A stretch of 21,370 nt of DNA, taken from Actinomycetes bacterium (lineage in GTDB: Bacteria > Actinomycetota > Actinomycetes > S36-B12 > UBA5976). The stretch covers positions 1 to 21,370 of the forward strand of contig JAJXSV010000008.1 in the NCBI GenBank assembly GCA_021784375.1, read 5' to 3'. The notes below the pieces were generated by a model that worked only from the letters and a program-made list of their open reading frames with translations, ran no database searches and had not been told where the DNA came from. The position numbers and the translations under genes are program-made. Shown here in pieces: positions 8,685 to 17,057 of this stretch (within the stretch, counting starts at the first letter, position 1; every line of letters begins with the position of its first letter).

Positions 8685-8719
8685 ACGAAGGCCCGCCGGT
8701 ACAACCGGCGGGCCTTCGT
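8685..8719. terminator. Perfect hairpin, probably bidirectional terminator between sigA and the DUF7455 gene
   Basis: A 16-bp perfect stem (8685-8700 with 8704-8719) closes a 3-nt loop. It starts 4 bp after the sigma factor stop and ends 11 bp before the stop of the convergent DUF7455 gene. No T-run occurs on either side. Confidence 0.8.
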
Positions 8720-8730
8720 GAACCCGTGGC

Positions 8731-8937
8731 TCAGAGTTCCTTGACGTTCAACTTGAAGGTCTCGTCCTGGATCTCGCGCGCGTTGGCCTGAAGGCCGACG
8801 GAGAACTTCGAGTAGTGGTGCGCACAGAACAGCAACTCGCCGCCGGCATTGAGCACCACACGCACATACGCTTGCGCGTTGCAACGATCGCAACGATCGG
8901 ACGCCGTCAGCGGTGTCGCGGCAATGGTGGTCGTCAT
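8731..8937 (-). CDS. Small DUF7455 zinc-finger-like protein
   Basis: 68 residues. It has C16-x2-C19, then a short beta-rich stretch (AYVRVVLNAGGELLFC), then C38-x2-H41 (or H40): the pattern of a one-knuckle zinc ribbon, followed by a polar tail ending NVKEL. I recognise it as the actinobacterial DUF7455 family, function unknown, which I recall beside the hrdB/sigA gene. The ATG at 8937 is fixed by GGAGG 5 nt upstream; an in-frame TTG at 8949 would overlap that site. It is convergent with the sigma factor gene and divergent from parE. Its Cys spacing resembles the insert in the neighbouring sigma factor. Confidence 0.85.
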   Translation of the reverse strand: MTTTIAATPLTASDRCDRCNAQAYVRVVLNAGGELLFCAHHYSKFSVGLQANAREIQDETFKLNVKEL

Positions 8938-8942
8938 GGGCA

Positions 8943-8947
8943 CCTCC
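8943..8947 (-). promoter_or_regulatory. Ribosome binding site of the DUF7455 gene
   Basis: GGAGG on the minus strand, 5 nt before the ATG at 8937. It decides the start against the upstream TTG at 8949. Confidence 0.75.
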
Positions 8948-9072
8948 AATTCGTATTCTCAACAACATTCTCCCGTGCTGCGTTATTCCCCGCCAATTCG
9001 GCGTGTCGTCGGCGGATGATTCACAGCGAATTCTGTCTATTCTCAGGCCATTCAACGAGATAAGGGCTGCAC

Positions 9073-11154
9073 GTGGTACGCGTCAAGGCAAGCGATCCGG
9101 GGGAGTACTCCGCCAAGCACCTTGCCGTGCTCGAGGGCCTGGACGCAGTGCGCAAGCGCCCGGGCATGTACATCGGATCGACCGACAGTCGCGGGCTCAT
9201 GCACTGCCTTTGGGAGATCGTTGACAACGCGGTCGATGAGGCACTCGTCGGCTTCGCCAAGCGCATCGACGTGATCCTGCATCCCGACGGTTCGGTGGAG
9301 GTGCGCGACGACGGTCGCGGCATCCCTGTCGACATCGAGCGAAAGAGCAAGCTGGCCGGCGTCGAACTCGTCATGACGAAGTTGCATGCGGGCGGCAAGT
9401 TCGGCGGCGGGTCCTACGCGGCATCGGGCGGCCTGCACGGCGTCGGTGCCTCGGTCGTGAATGCGCTCTCCGAGCGGCTTGATGTGGAAGTGGATCGCGA
9501 CGGCAAGGTCCACGTGATGTCCTTCCAGCGTGGCGTGCCCGGAGTCTTCGTCGATGATCAACCCGATGGACTGTTCACCAGGCAGTCGGGGCTGCGTGTT
9601 GCCGGTCGCGCCAAGAAGGGGGTCACCGGCACGCGCATCCGCTATTGGGCGGATCGCCAGGTCTTCGATCCCAGCGCCGCACTCGATCTCGAGGCCCTGC
9701 GCGATCGTGCGCGGCAGACCGCGTTCCTGGTGCCCGGCTTGGCGATCCACATCGCCGACCATCGAGCGGACCCGCCGGCGCCGGATGAGGTGTTCCAGTT
9801 CGCCGGAGGCATCTCGTCCTACTGCGAGCACCTCGGTGTGGACGCAGCCGTCACGAACGTCATCCGCCTCACCGGATCCGGGCAATTCCGTGAGACCGTG
9901 CCCATGCTCGACGAGAACGGCCACATGTCGCCGCGCGAGGTGGACCGCGAGATGCTCGTCGACATCGCACTGCGCTGGGGGACCGGTTACGACACCGACG
10001 TGCGCTCGTTCGTCAACATCATCGCCACTCCCAAGGGTGGCACGCACCTCGCAGGATTCGAGCGGGCGATGACCAAGGTGCTCAATGAGCAACTGCGGGC
10101 CCAGCGAACGTTGCGCGCATCGGAGGACAACGTCATCAAGGACGACGTCCTCGAGGGGATGGTGGCGGTGGTCACCGTGCGCTTCCCCGAGCCGCAGTTC
10201 GAAGGCCAGACCAAGGAGGTGCTGGGTACGCCAGCGGCCACCCGCATCGTGCAGAACGTCGTGCAGAGCACGCTCACCGAGTGGTTCACGGCTCCGCCGC
10301 GGGGGGACAAGCAGGGCGCGAAGTCGGCGCTGGAGAAGGTCGCGAATGCCATGCGTGCGCGAGTGACCGCCCGCGCGCATCGGGACATCCAGCGCCGCAA
10401 GACCGCGCTCGAGTCCTCGGCGCTGCCCGCGAAGTTGCGTGACTGCCGCTCCGATGACGTGGAGCGGACCGAACTGTTCATCGTCGAGGGCGACAGTGCC
10501 CTGGGAACGGCGAAGGATGCCCGGAATTCCGAGTACCAGGCGATCCTGCCCATCCGCGGGAAGATCCTGAACGTCCAGAAGTCCTCGCTCGCAGACATGC
10601 TGAAGAACGCCGAGTGCGCTTCGATCATCCAGGTGATCGGTGCCGGCTCGGGCCGTACCTTCGATCTCGACCAGGCGCGCTACCAGAAGATCATCCTGAT
10701 GTCCGATGCCGATGTCGACGGCGCGCACATCCGCACTCTGCTACTGACGCTCATCCACCGCTACATGCGACCGTTGCTCGATGCCGGCCGCGTCTTCGCG
10801 GCGGTACCTCCGCTGCATCGCATCGACATCATGGCATCGGGCCGAACCCCCGCCGAGGTCCGATACACCTACTCGGACGCCGAGATGCGTGAGGCCACGA
10901 AGTCGTTGAAATCCGCAGGGCGCAAGTGGCGGGATCCCATCCAGCGCTACAAGGGCCTGGGAGAGATGGACGCGAAGCAACTGCGCGAGACCACGATGGA
11001 CCCTCGCACCCGCACGCTGCGCAGGATCGGCATGGCCGATGCGGAGGCGGCGGAGCGCGTGTTCGACCTGCTCATGGGCTCCGACGTGGCGCCGCGCAAG
11101 GAATTCATCGTGCAGGGCTCTTCGACACTCGATCGCGCACGGATCGACATCTGA
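9073..11154 (+). CDS. parE: DNA topoisomerase IV subunit B (ParE), GyrB family
   Basis: 693 residues; ATPase subunit of a type IIA topoisomerase. The GHKL ATPase part has EIVDNAVDEAL (N52), DDGRGIP (79-85) and GLHGVGASVVNALS. The TOPRIM domain has VEGDSALGTAK (E472) and the metal triad SDADVDGAH (D545, D547, D549). The C-terminal QRYKGLGEMDAKQLRETTMD is typical. EGDSALGTAK rather than EGDSAGGSAK, and the location beside sigA rather than beside dnaA/recF, point to the actinobacterial ParE group. The start is GTG at 9073 with AAGGG 6 nt upstream. The partner parC is encoded 2.4 kb away on the other strand. The stop lies 2 bp from the convergent LuxR gene. A housekeeping gyrB elsewhere is expected but cannot be seen here. 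Confidence 0.93.
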   Translation: MVRVKASDPGEYSAKHLAVLEGLDAVRKRPGMYIGSTDSRGLMHCLWEIVDNAVDEALVGFAKRIDVILHPDGSVEVRDDGRGIPVDIERKSKLAGVELVMTKLHAGGKFGGGSYAASGGLHGVGASVVNALSERLDVEVDRDGKVHVMSFQRGVPGVFVDDQPDGLFTRQSGLRVAGRAKKGVTGTRIRYWADRQVFDPSAALDLEALRDRARQTAFLVPGLAIHIADHRADPPAPDEVFQFAGGISSYCEHLGVDAAVTNVIRLTGSGQFRETVPMLDENGHMSPREVDREMLVDIALRWGTGYDTDVRSFVNIIATPKGGTHLAGFERAMTKVLNEQLRAQRTLRASEDNVIKDDVLEGMVAVVTVRFPEPQFEGQTKEVLGTPAATRIVQNVVQSTLTEWFTAPPRGDKQGAKSALEKVANAMRARVTARAHRDIQRRKTALESSALPAKLRDCRSDDVERTELFIVEGDSALGTAKDARNSEYQAILPIRGKILNVQKSSLADMLKNAECASIIQVIGAGSGRTFDLDQARYQKIILMSDADVDGAHIRTLLLTLIHRYMRPLLDAGRVFAAVPPLHRIDIMASGRTPAEVRYTYSDAEMREATKSLKSAGRKWRDPIQRYKGLGEMDAKQLRETTMDPRTRTLRRIGMADAEAAERVFDLLMGSDVAPRKEFIVQGSSTLDRARIDI

Positions 11155-11156
11155 GG

Positions 11157-11861
11157 TCAGAAGCCGGCTCGAGCCGCCTTGCGCGCCAGGTCCAAGCGGC
11201 CGCTGGCGCCGAACAGCGCGGACATGGCCGTGATGTCGGCCTTGATGGTGCCGACGGAGAAGCCGAGGTCGGATGCGATGGCGGCATTCGAGGCGCCCTC
11301 GCGTACGGCAGCCAGCACCCGTTGCTGGCGGGCGGTGATGCGCAGACGGGCGTCCGGTGAGGGCGTGTCCTCATCGCGCCCGCTGGCCATGAGCCACAGC
11401 GTGACCGCCGACGCCATGGGCAGGATGCGGGCATGCAGGTCCCAGCTGCGATCGAAGCGGGACGGCGTGTGCAGCGCCAGCACCCCGACCGACTCGGCGG
11501 CCATCTGCAGCGGGGTGAACAGGAACTCGCCGATCTCCGGAAGTTGCAGGCGTCGCATGAATGGGTGGTCGATGAGCAGGTGAGCGCCGTCGATGAACGT
11601 CGCCACCCCCGACTCGAGGGCGGCGACATGGGCGGTGGGGGAGCCGAGGGGGAGCTTGGCGCTGAGCCGGCGCTGCTCCGCGAGCAGTCCGAACTGGCAG
11701 CGCAGTTCAAGCGCTCCATCCGTCAGGGCGTGGACCGTGACGAGATCGATCGCGCTGGACCGGAGGGGGCCGGTCGCCATCGCCTTGGCGATGGCCGCCG
11801 GTCGCGCCGAGGCCGTGAGCAGGCACAGGAAGGCGCCCAAGGAGGCCTCGTCCCGATGCAT
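11157..11861 (-). CDS. GAF-like/LuxR-type transcriptional regulator
   Basis: 234 residues from the ATG at 11861 (GAAGGGGG lies about 7 nt upstream; a TTG at 11885 is less likely). The first 150 residues look like a GAF-type sensor fold (FLFTPLQMAAESVGVLALHTPS). The last 60 form a LuxR/GerE DNA-binding domain: RITARQQRVLAAVREGAS, then NAAIASDLGFSVGTIKADI. No receiver domain is present, so it is not a classic response regulator. Ligand and targets are unknown. The gene lies downstream of the carbonic anhydrase gene on the same strand, with a 107-bp gap that carries a tandem repeat which could be its own operator. Confidence 0.82.
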   Translation of the reverse strand: MHRDEASLGAFLCLLTASARPAAIAKAMATGPLRSSAIDLVTVHALTDGALELRCQFGLLAEQRRLSAKLPLGSPTAHVAALESGVATFIDGAHLLIDHPFMRRLQLPEIGEFLFTPLQMAAESVGVLALHTPSRFDRSWDLHARILPMASAVTLWLMASGRDEDTPSPDARLRITARQQRVLAAVREGASNAAIASDLGFSVGTIKADITAMSALFGASGRLDLARKAARAGF

Positions 11862-11934
11862 CCGCTGGCCCCCTTCGACCAGCAAAACCTGACATCACGC
11901 GAGGTCGGGGTGCTGTTGCGACAAGGGGTATGTG

Positions 11935-11956
11935 GGTCCATGGCCGGTCCATGGCG
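11935..11956. repeat. Tandem 11-bp repeat, each containing the palindrome CCATGG
   Basis: GGTCCATGGCC is followed directly by GGTCCATGGCG (10 of 11 identical). The CCATGG palindromes are centred 11 bp apart, one helical turn. It lies 74 bp upstream of the LuxR-type gene start, after the carbonic anhydrase stop. Possibly an operator; no experimental support. Confidence 0.35.
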
Positions 11957-11968
11957 TAGGTGGACGGC

Positions 11969-12499
11969 TCAGCCGCTGAAGGGCAGCAGCCGTCCCGTGG
12001 CCACGTCGAAGAAGGCTCCGGCGACCGTGACCCCCTCGTGGAGGAGTGGGAATGAGCGCACGCGTGTGAGGTCAGTGCGCAGCGCCTGCTCCTGATCGCG
12101 GTCGGTGCGGATCTCGATGGAGCGCGTGTCCACGCCGGACTTGGCCAGGATCTGCGCGTGGACCTCGGCCTCGGTGCCGGAGGCCATGCGGCAGTCCGTG
12201 TGCGGCATGACGAGGATTCGCGTCACACCGAGCAGGTGGGTGGCCAGGACGAGCGTGCGCAGGACGTCCTCGGTGACGCGTGCGCCCGCGTTGCGGATGA
12301 TCTTCACATCGCCGGGGTGCATCCCGACTATGGCCAACGGCTCGATGCGCGAGTCCATGCAGGTGATGATGGCGAGGCCGCGCAGGGCCTTGCCGGTGAG
12401 GTGTGAGTCCTCGAATCCGCTGGCGTACTCCGCATTCGCGGTGAGTACGTCGGCGAACACGTCGTCGGGAAATCCATGCGTTTGGGCGAGGTCCGTCAT
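11969..12499 (-). CDS. Beta-class carbonic anhydrase
   Basis: 176 residues. Zinc enzyme interconverting CO2 and bicarbonate in the cytosol. The beta-class zinc ligands are visible: C47 in CMDSR (with the catalytic Asp-Arg pair D49/R51), then H100 and C103 in HTDC. IIRNAGARVTEDVLRTLVLA is the family core helix. The length fits the short actinobacterial type resembling M. tuberculosis Rv1284. The ATG at 12499 has no Shine-Dalgarno, but TAGCAT lies 6 nt upstream, suggesting a leaderless mRNA. It is divergent from the NADP-reductase gene across only 54 bp. Confidence 0.92.
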   Translation of the reverse strand: MTDLAQTHGFPDDVFADVLTANAEYASGFEDSHLTGKALRGLAIITCMDSRIEPLAIVGMHPGDVKIIRNAGARVTEDVLRTLVLATHLLGVTRILVMPHTDCRMASGTEAEVHAQILAKSGVDTRSIEIRTDRDQEQALRTDLTRVRSFPLLHEGVTVAGAFFDVATGRLLPFSG

Positions 12500-12505
12500 G
12501 TCGGG

Positions 12506-12511
12506 ATGCTA
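12506..12511 (-). promoter_or_regulatory. Candidate -10 box, leaderless promoter of the carbonic anhydrase gene
   Basis: TAGCAT (TANNNT) on the minus strand ends 6 nt before the ATG at 12499. No purine-rich ribosome binding site is present and no clear -35 is seen. Confidence 0.4.
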
Positions 12512-12540
12512 ACGGCCCTACATGCGGGAGGGCACCCCGG

Positions 12541-12546
12541 TACCGT
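12541..12546 (+). promoter_or_regulatory. Candidate -10 box, leaderless promoter of the NADP-reductase gene
   Basis: TACCGT (TANNNT) ends 7 nt before the ATG at 12554. The intervening TTCGCCC contains no ribosome binding site. No clear -35 is seen. Together with the carbonic anhydrase box, both promoters fit in a 54-bp divergent gap. Confidence 0.4.
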
Positions 12547-12553
12547 TTCGCCC

Positions 12554-13537
12554 ATGCCACACCTGGAAACGGATCTCGCGATCATCGGTGCCGGCCCCGC
12601 CGGCCTTTTTGCTGCCTACTACGCGGGGTTCCGCGGCTTCTCGGCGGTCGTCATCGACGTGCTCCCCGAACTCGGCGGTCAGGTGACGGCGATGTACCCG
12701 GAGAAGGAGATCTACGACATCGCGGGCATACCCGCCATTCGGGGGCGCGAGCTCATCGACAACCTGGCCAAGCAGGCAGGCGCCTACAACCCGACCTACC
12801 TGCTGGGCAAGAAGGTCGTCTCATTGGTGAACGGTGCTGAGTCGGTGACGCTCACCTGCGACGCGGGTGACACCATCACGGCCAAGGCGGTCATCCTCTC
12901 CGGCGGCATCGGTTCGTTCACGCCGCGCCCGCTGCCCACCGGCGGCGAGTGGCTGGGCAAGGGGATGGTCTACTTCGTGCCGTCCCTGCAGGAGCATGCG
13001 GGCAAGGACGTCGTCATCGTCGGTGGCGGGGACTCGGCATTCGACTGGGCCTGGAGCCTGCGCGACATCGCCAAGTCCATCGCCATCGTGCACCGGAGGG
13101 ACGCCTTCCGTGCGCACGCGAGCACGGTGGACATGGTCCGCGAGGCAGGGGTGCGACTGATCGTGAACTCCGAGGTGTCGGCGGTTGACGGCGACGAGGT
13201 GGTGCGCTCGGTGACGGTGCGCAACAAGCTCGACGGCCAGGAGGAGACACTGCCCTGTGGAACGCTGGTGGCGGCGTTGGGCTTCGTTGCGAACATCGGT
13301 CCCATCGCGGACTGGGGGCTCGACCTCGAGAAGCGGCACATCCGGGTGAATACCGCGATGTTCACCAATCTGCCGCGTGTGCTCGCCTGTGGTGACATCG
13401 CGACGTACGAGGGCCGAGTCCCCCTGATCGCCGTGGGCTTCGGCGAAGCCGCCACCGCCGTGAACAACGCGGCGCCGCTCATCGACCCCAATTTCGGCGT
13501 ATTCCCCGGGCATTCATCGGGTGGCAGCGCGGAGTAG
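12554..13537 (+). CDS. Ferredoxin/flavodoxin-NADP(+) reductase, TrxB-like (YumC type)
   Basis: 327 residues. Flavoprotein that exchanges electrons between NADPH and ferredoxin or flavodoxin. It has the FAD-binding motif IIGAGPAGLFAAYYAG (G12-G17), the type-2 FNR signature LPELGGQVTAMYPEKEIYDIAG, the NADP-binding motif GGGDSAFDWAWSL (157-), and the C-terminal FAD contact ACGDIA (C279-). The CxxC redox pair of thioredoxin reductase is missing; GGDSAFDWA stands in its place, which separates it from TrxB. The ATG at 12554 was chosen because the family N-terminus begins there; the frame is open upstream to 12476, but that part overlaps the carbonic anhydrase start. The gene is convergent with parC. 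Confidence 0.93.
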   Translation: MPHLETDLAIIGAGPAGLFAAYYAGFRGFSAVVIDVLPELGGQVTAMYPEKEIYDIAGIPAIRGRELIDNLAKQAGAYNPTYLLGKKVVSLVNGAESVTLTCDAGDTITAKAVILSGGIGSFTPRPLPTGGEWLGKGMVYFVPSLQEHAGKDVVIVGGGDSAFDWAWSLRDIAKSIAIVHRRDAFRAHASTVDMVREAGVRLIVNSEVSAVDGDEVVRSVTVRNKLDGQEETLPCGTLVAALGFVANIGPIADWGLDLEKRHIRVNTAMFTNLPRVLACGDIATYEGRVPLIAVGFGEAATAVNNAAPLIDPNFGVFPGHSSGGSAE

Positions 13538-13576
13538 GCGACTCCCACCAGCAATGTCGTCGGGCCGTTGGTTCCG

Positions 13577-13593
13577 GGCCGGCTCAGCCGGCC
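13577..13593. terminator. Small hairpin at the convergent FNR/parC ends
   Basis: Two 7-bp GC-only arms flank a TCA loop that is the parC stop codon on the minus strand. It lies 39 bp after the FNR stop. It might terminate the plus-strand transcript; no T-run follows. Confidence 0.3.
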
Positions 13594-15995
13594 GCCTCGA
13601 CGACATCCTGCAGGGGCGTACCGGTACCGTCGCGCCGCTCACTGATCTCCGGCAGGTCCACCGGCGCCCCCTGCGGCCCGGCGAGGCGCGCCGCGGGTCC
13701 CACGATGGCCGCGAAGGCAAGGTGGTCCTCGCCCTTGCGGAAGCCATGGCAGCGCACACCGCTGGTGGCGCGGCCCTTGCCTGGATACAGCGCGAAGGGA
13801 GTGCGCTTGATGGTGCCGGGGTCGGCGCCCGGCAGTGAGCCGCGTCCGGCGGCCACCGTGACCACCTCGGCTTCCGCGGGCACGACGGTGAAGCTGATCA
13901 CGCTGGCGTCGTCATCGCGATTGATGCCTGCCATGCCGCCTGCAGCGCGGCCCTGCGGCCGCACCGCGGATGCCGGGAAGTGCAGCAGCTGGGCCTGATC
14001 GGTGACGAAGGCCAGCTCGGCGTCGTCGGCCGCGTTTCCGGCTCCCACCACTTCATCGCCCTCAGCCAGGGTGATGACCTCGTAGAGGGGCTTGTTCACC
14101 TGTTCAGGCTGCACGCGCTTCACCACGCCGTTGCGCGTGCCCAGCGCGAGCGGCGCCGCGCCCTCCGCGACATCGACGATCGCGATGACACGTTCGCCCT
14201 TGTCGAAGGTCGCGGTGTCGGCGACGGGGACGCCGCCACGCAGGACGGGCGAGTTGGCGCTGTCCGTCAGCACGGGCAGCGCCACGGCAGACACGCGCGC
14301 CAGGCGCCCCCGGCTGGTGACGACACCGAATTCCCCGCGCGTCGTCGTGAGGACGCTGCCGATGATCACGTCGTGGCGGGCACGACCCCCACCGCGGGGC
14401 AGGGCCTCCGCAGTGCGTGTGCGGGCAACCAGTCCGGTGCTGGAGAGCAGCACGTGGCAGGGTTGGTCGGCTACCTCCAGGTCCGTGGTCACGGGTTCCG
14501 GTGCCTGCTCGAGCAGCACGGTGCGACGCGGCGTCCCGTGGCTGGAGGCGACCTCCGCGAGTTCGTCGGAGACGGTGCGTCTGATCAGGCGTTCGTCGGC
14601 GAGCAGGGCATCGAGTTCGGCGATCGTCCGTTGCAGCTCGGCGCGCTCCGCCTCCAACTCCAGGGTGGACAGCCGAGTGAGGCGCCGCAGGGGCATCTCC
14701 AGGATGAAGTTGGCCTGGGTCTCGGAGAGATCGAAGACCTGCATGAGGCGAGCACGCGCAGCGGCAGCGTCCTCACTCGTGCGGATGACCTGGATGACCT
14801 CGTCGATGTTCAGGATGGCGATGTGCACACCCTCAACCAGGTGGAGGCGGGTCGCGGCGCGGGCGCGACGGAATCGTGAGCGGCGCGTGATGACTTCGAT
14901 GCGGTGTGCGAGGTAGACGTCGAGCATCTCGCGCAGGCCCAGCGTCTCCGGCTTGCCGTTGACCAAGGCGACGTTGTTGATCGTGAACTGCTCCTCGAGC
15001 GGAGTCGACTTGTAGAGCTGCTCGAGCACTGCCTCGGGGTTGAAGCCCGACTTGATCTCGATGATCAGGCGCAGGCCCCGCTCACCATCCGACAGGTCCA
15101 TGATGTCCGAGATGCCCTGCAGGCGCTTGCTCTGCACCAGGTCCTTGATGCGCTCCATGACCCGCTCGGGGCCGACGTTGTACGGGAGCTCCGTCACGAC
15201 CAGGGCTTGTCGGCGCGCGGTGACGTGCTCCACCTTGACCGTCGCGCGCATGCGGAACGAGCCCCGGCCCTCGCGGTAGGCATCGCGGATGCCGTCGATG
15301 CCGATGATGCGGCCACCCGTGGGCAGGTCCGGTCCGGGCACGAAACGCATGAGATCCGCGAGCGTGGCCTTGGGGTTCGAGAGCAGGTGGCGAGCGGCGG
15401 CGATGACCTCCACCAGGTTGTGGGGCGGCATGTTGGTGGCCATGCCGACAGCGATGCCGGCCGCACCGTTGACGAGGAGATGCGGGATCGCTGCAGGCAG
15501 CACCGTCGGCTCGGTCTCGCGTCCGTCGTAGTTCGGTGCGAAGTCGACGACGTCCTCGTCCAGACCCGCGGTCATGAGGAGGGCCGCGGATGCCAGGCGC
15601 GCCTCGGTGTACCGGTAGGCCGCGGCACCGTCATCCAGCGAGCCGAAGTTCCCGTGGCCGTCGATGAGGGGGAGGCGCAGTGAGAAGTTCTGCGCCATGC
15701 GCACCATGGTGTCGTAGATCGCGGTGTCGCCGTGCGGGTGCAGGCGACCCATGACCTCACCGACGACGCGGGCCGACTTCACGTGTCCTCGGTCCGGGCG
15801 GAGCCCCATCTCGTTCATCGTGAAGAGGATGCGCCGCTGCACCGGCTTGAGCCCGTCGCGCGCGTCGGGAAGGGCGCGGGAGTAGATGACCGAGTACGCG
15901 TATTCGAGGAACGAGCCCTGCATCTCGTCCGTGACGTCGATATCGCTGATGCGCTCGGCGATGGGGGTGCTGTCCTCGGTAGTGCGGCGTGCCAT
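13584..15995 (-). CDS. parC: DNA topoisomerase IV subunit A (ParC), GyrA family
   Basis: 803 residues; DNA cleavage and rejoining subunit that pairs with ParE. The N-terminal part has [16 protein letters not shown], the quinolone-region loop [10 protein letters not shown] (T91, D95 at the E. coli GyrA S83/D87 positions) and the catalytic Tyr129 in YRYTEARL. A coiled-coil tower (about 430-490) and a C-terminal beta-pinwheel follow. The GyrA box QRRGGKG is absent; [10 protein letters not shown] stands in the corresponding area. That favours topoisomerase IV over gyrase. The ATG at 15995 has GGAGG 7 nt upstream; a longer open frame to 16052 overlaps the PfkB gene and is not family sequence. It lies 28 bp after the PfkB gene, so the two are probably cotranscribed. 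Confidence 0.93.
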   Translation of the reverse strand: MARRTTEDSTPIAERISDIDVTDEMQGSFLEYAYSVIYSRALPDARDGLKPVQRRILFTMNEMGLRPDRGHVKSARVVGEVMGRLHPHGDTAIYDTMVRMAQNFSLRLPLIDGHGNFGSLDDGAAAYRYTEARLASAALLMTAGLDEDVVDFAPNYDGRETEPTVLPAAIPHLLVNGAAGIAVGMATNMPPHNLVEVIAAARHLLSNPKATLADLMRFVPGPDLPTGGRIIGIDGIRDAYREGRGSFRMRATVKVEHVTARRQALVVTELPYNVGPERVMERIKDLVQSKRLQGISDIMDLSDGERGLRLIIEIKSGFNPEAVLEQLYKSTPLEEQFTINNVALVNGKPETLGLREMLDVYLAHRIEVITRRSRFRRARAATRLHLVEGVHIAILNIDEVIQVIRTSEDAAAARARLMQVFDLSETQANFILEMPLRRLTRLSTLELEAERAELQRTIAELDALLADERLIRRTVSDELAEVASSHGTPRRTVLLEQAPEPVTTDLEVADQPCHVLLSSTGLVARTRTAEALPRGGGRARHDVIIGSVLTTTRGEFGVVTSRGRLARVSAVALPVLTDSANSPVLRGGVPVADTATFDKGERVIAIVDVAEGAAPLALGTRNGVVKRVQPEQVNKPLYEVITLAEGDEVVGAGNAADDAELAFVTDQAQLLHFPASAVRPQGRAAGGMAGINRDDDASVISFTVVPAEAEVVTVAAGRGSLPGADPGTIKRTPFALYPGKGRATSGVRCHGFRKGEDHLAFAAIVGPAARLAGPQGAPVDLPEISERRDGTGTPLQDVVEAAG

Positions 15996-16023
15996 GGGGG
16001 TTCCTCCGCGCGCACCGTATCGG

Positions 16024-16905
16024 TTACGGCAGGATGCGCGGTCGCGCACCACGCTGGCGGACCACGAGATGGCCGTTGTGGTTGCCGGCCGCTAGCACGC
16101 TCGGCAGTGCCAGGCCCCGCTTCCAGGCCACGATGGCGGCCGCGTCGAAGGCGTCTCCGGCGCCCACCGTGGAGACCACCTCCGTGGGTTCTGCCGGCAC
16201 GGTGAGCAGGCGTTGCCCGTCCCACGCACAGGCACCATCCGGGCCCAGCTTCACGATGGCGGTAGGGAAGCGCTGGCCGAGGCTCTCGGCTGCCTCCTCA
16301 TGGGTGGGCAGGCCGGTGAGGGCCGTGGCCTCCAGCTCGTTGCAGATCATGAGGTCCACGCCGCTCATGGCCTCGAGCACCGCCTGGCGCCCCATGACCC
16401 CGATGAGCCGAGCGGAAGCCGGGTCGAGGGAGACGCTGGCCCCGTGCTCCTTGGCCGTCGCGATGTAGTGCAGGGCCGCGGGCCGTGAGTACTCGCGCAG
16501 CAGGAAGTATCCCGAGACATGGACGTGGTCACCGGGGAGCACCTCCATGTCGATGATGTCGGCGGGCAGACTGGCATTGGCTCCCGCCGAGGGGAACATG
16601 GTTCGCTCGCCGTCCGGGTGCACGAGTGCGACCACGGCGCCGGTGGGCCCCGGCGAGCGGACAGCCCGCACGATGACACCCTGGCGCTCGAGATCTGCAA
16701 CCAGGGCTTCGCCGAGGACGTCGTCCCCGATGGCGCAGTGGAGGATGGGGCGCTCGCCTGCCACGGTCATCCAAGCGGCCACATTGGCGGACACCCCGCC
16801 CCCCGCGAATTCGATGGTGGCGCGGTTGTCGTCGCCGAAATGGATGTCGTCCTGCAGGAAGGTGAGCACGTCAACCATGACATCGCCCGCGATGAGGTAC
16901 CTCAT
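16024..16905 (-). CDS. PfkB-family carbohydrate (or nucleoside) kinase
   Basis: 293 residues from the ATG at 16905. Ribokinase-fold kinase: the N-terminal substrate motif is seen as EFAGGGVSANVAAW, and PfkB signature 2 with the catalytic aspartate as STVGAGDAFDAA (D251). The phosphate acceptor cannot be told from the sequence; a sugar such as fructose or ribose, or a nucleoside, is possible. No ribosome binding site stands out before 16905. An ATG at 16917 would add four residues and is an alternative, and the frame stays open to 17001. The gene heads a unit with parC and is divergent from an MFS transporter that might import its substrate (inference). Confidence 0.88.
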   Translation of the reverse strand: MRYLIAGDVMVDVLTFLQDDIHFGDDNRATIEFAGGGVSANVAAWMTVAGERPILHCAIGDDVLGEALVADLERQGVIVRAVRSPGPTGAVVALVHPDGERTMFPSAGANASLPADIIDMEVLPGDHVHVSGYFLLREYSRPAALHYIATAKEHGASVSLDPASARLIGVMGRQAVLEAMSGVDLMICNELEATALTGLPTHEEAAESLGQRFPTAIVKLGPDGACAWDGQRLLTVPAEPTEVVSTVGAGDAFDAAAIVAWKRGLALPSVLAAGNHNGHLVVRQRGARPRILP

Positions 16906-17057
16906 GGCCCGACGCATCCGTGGGCCGTTCCGCGCTGCAACCGGGCCCGCGCCTGGGTCGCCAGGTGACGGACGTCGATCAGGTCCTCGCCCATCCTGCA
17001 AACCTAGCTGAGCGCGGCACCCGCGCGCCGGAGCCGTGCACGTGGGAGGCTGCGGGG

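Noticed and set aside
8955..9044. Three ATTCTC hexamers in the DUF7455/parE divergent gap
   Set aside because: Spacing is irregular (12 and 72 bp) and the hexamers are short, so they are not convincing as a promoter or operator set.
9052..10728. Long open frame on the minus strand opposite parE
   Set aside because: It is a shadow of parE: high-GC codon bias leaves the opposite frame open, its product is Arg/His/Val-rich with no family motif, and the plus-strand gene is certain.
12554..13537. Thioredoxin reductase
   Set aside because: The protein lacks the CxxC redox pair and has the ELGGQVTAMYPEK signature of TrxB-like ferredoxin-NADP reductases.
9073..15995. Housekeeping DNA gyrase (GyrB/GyrA)
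   Set aside because: The A subunit lacks the GyrA box, the B subunit has the EGDSALGTAK form seen in actinobacterial ParE, and the genes are beside sigA, not beside dnaA/recF.
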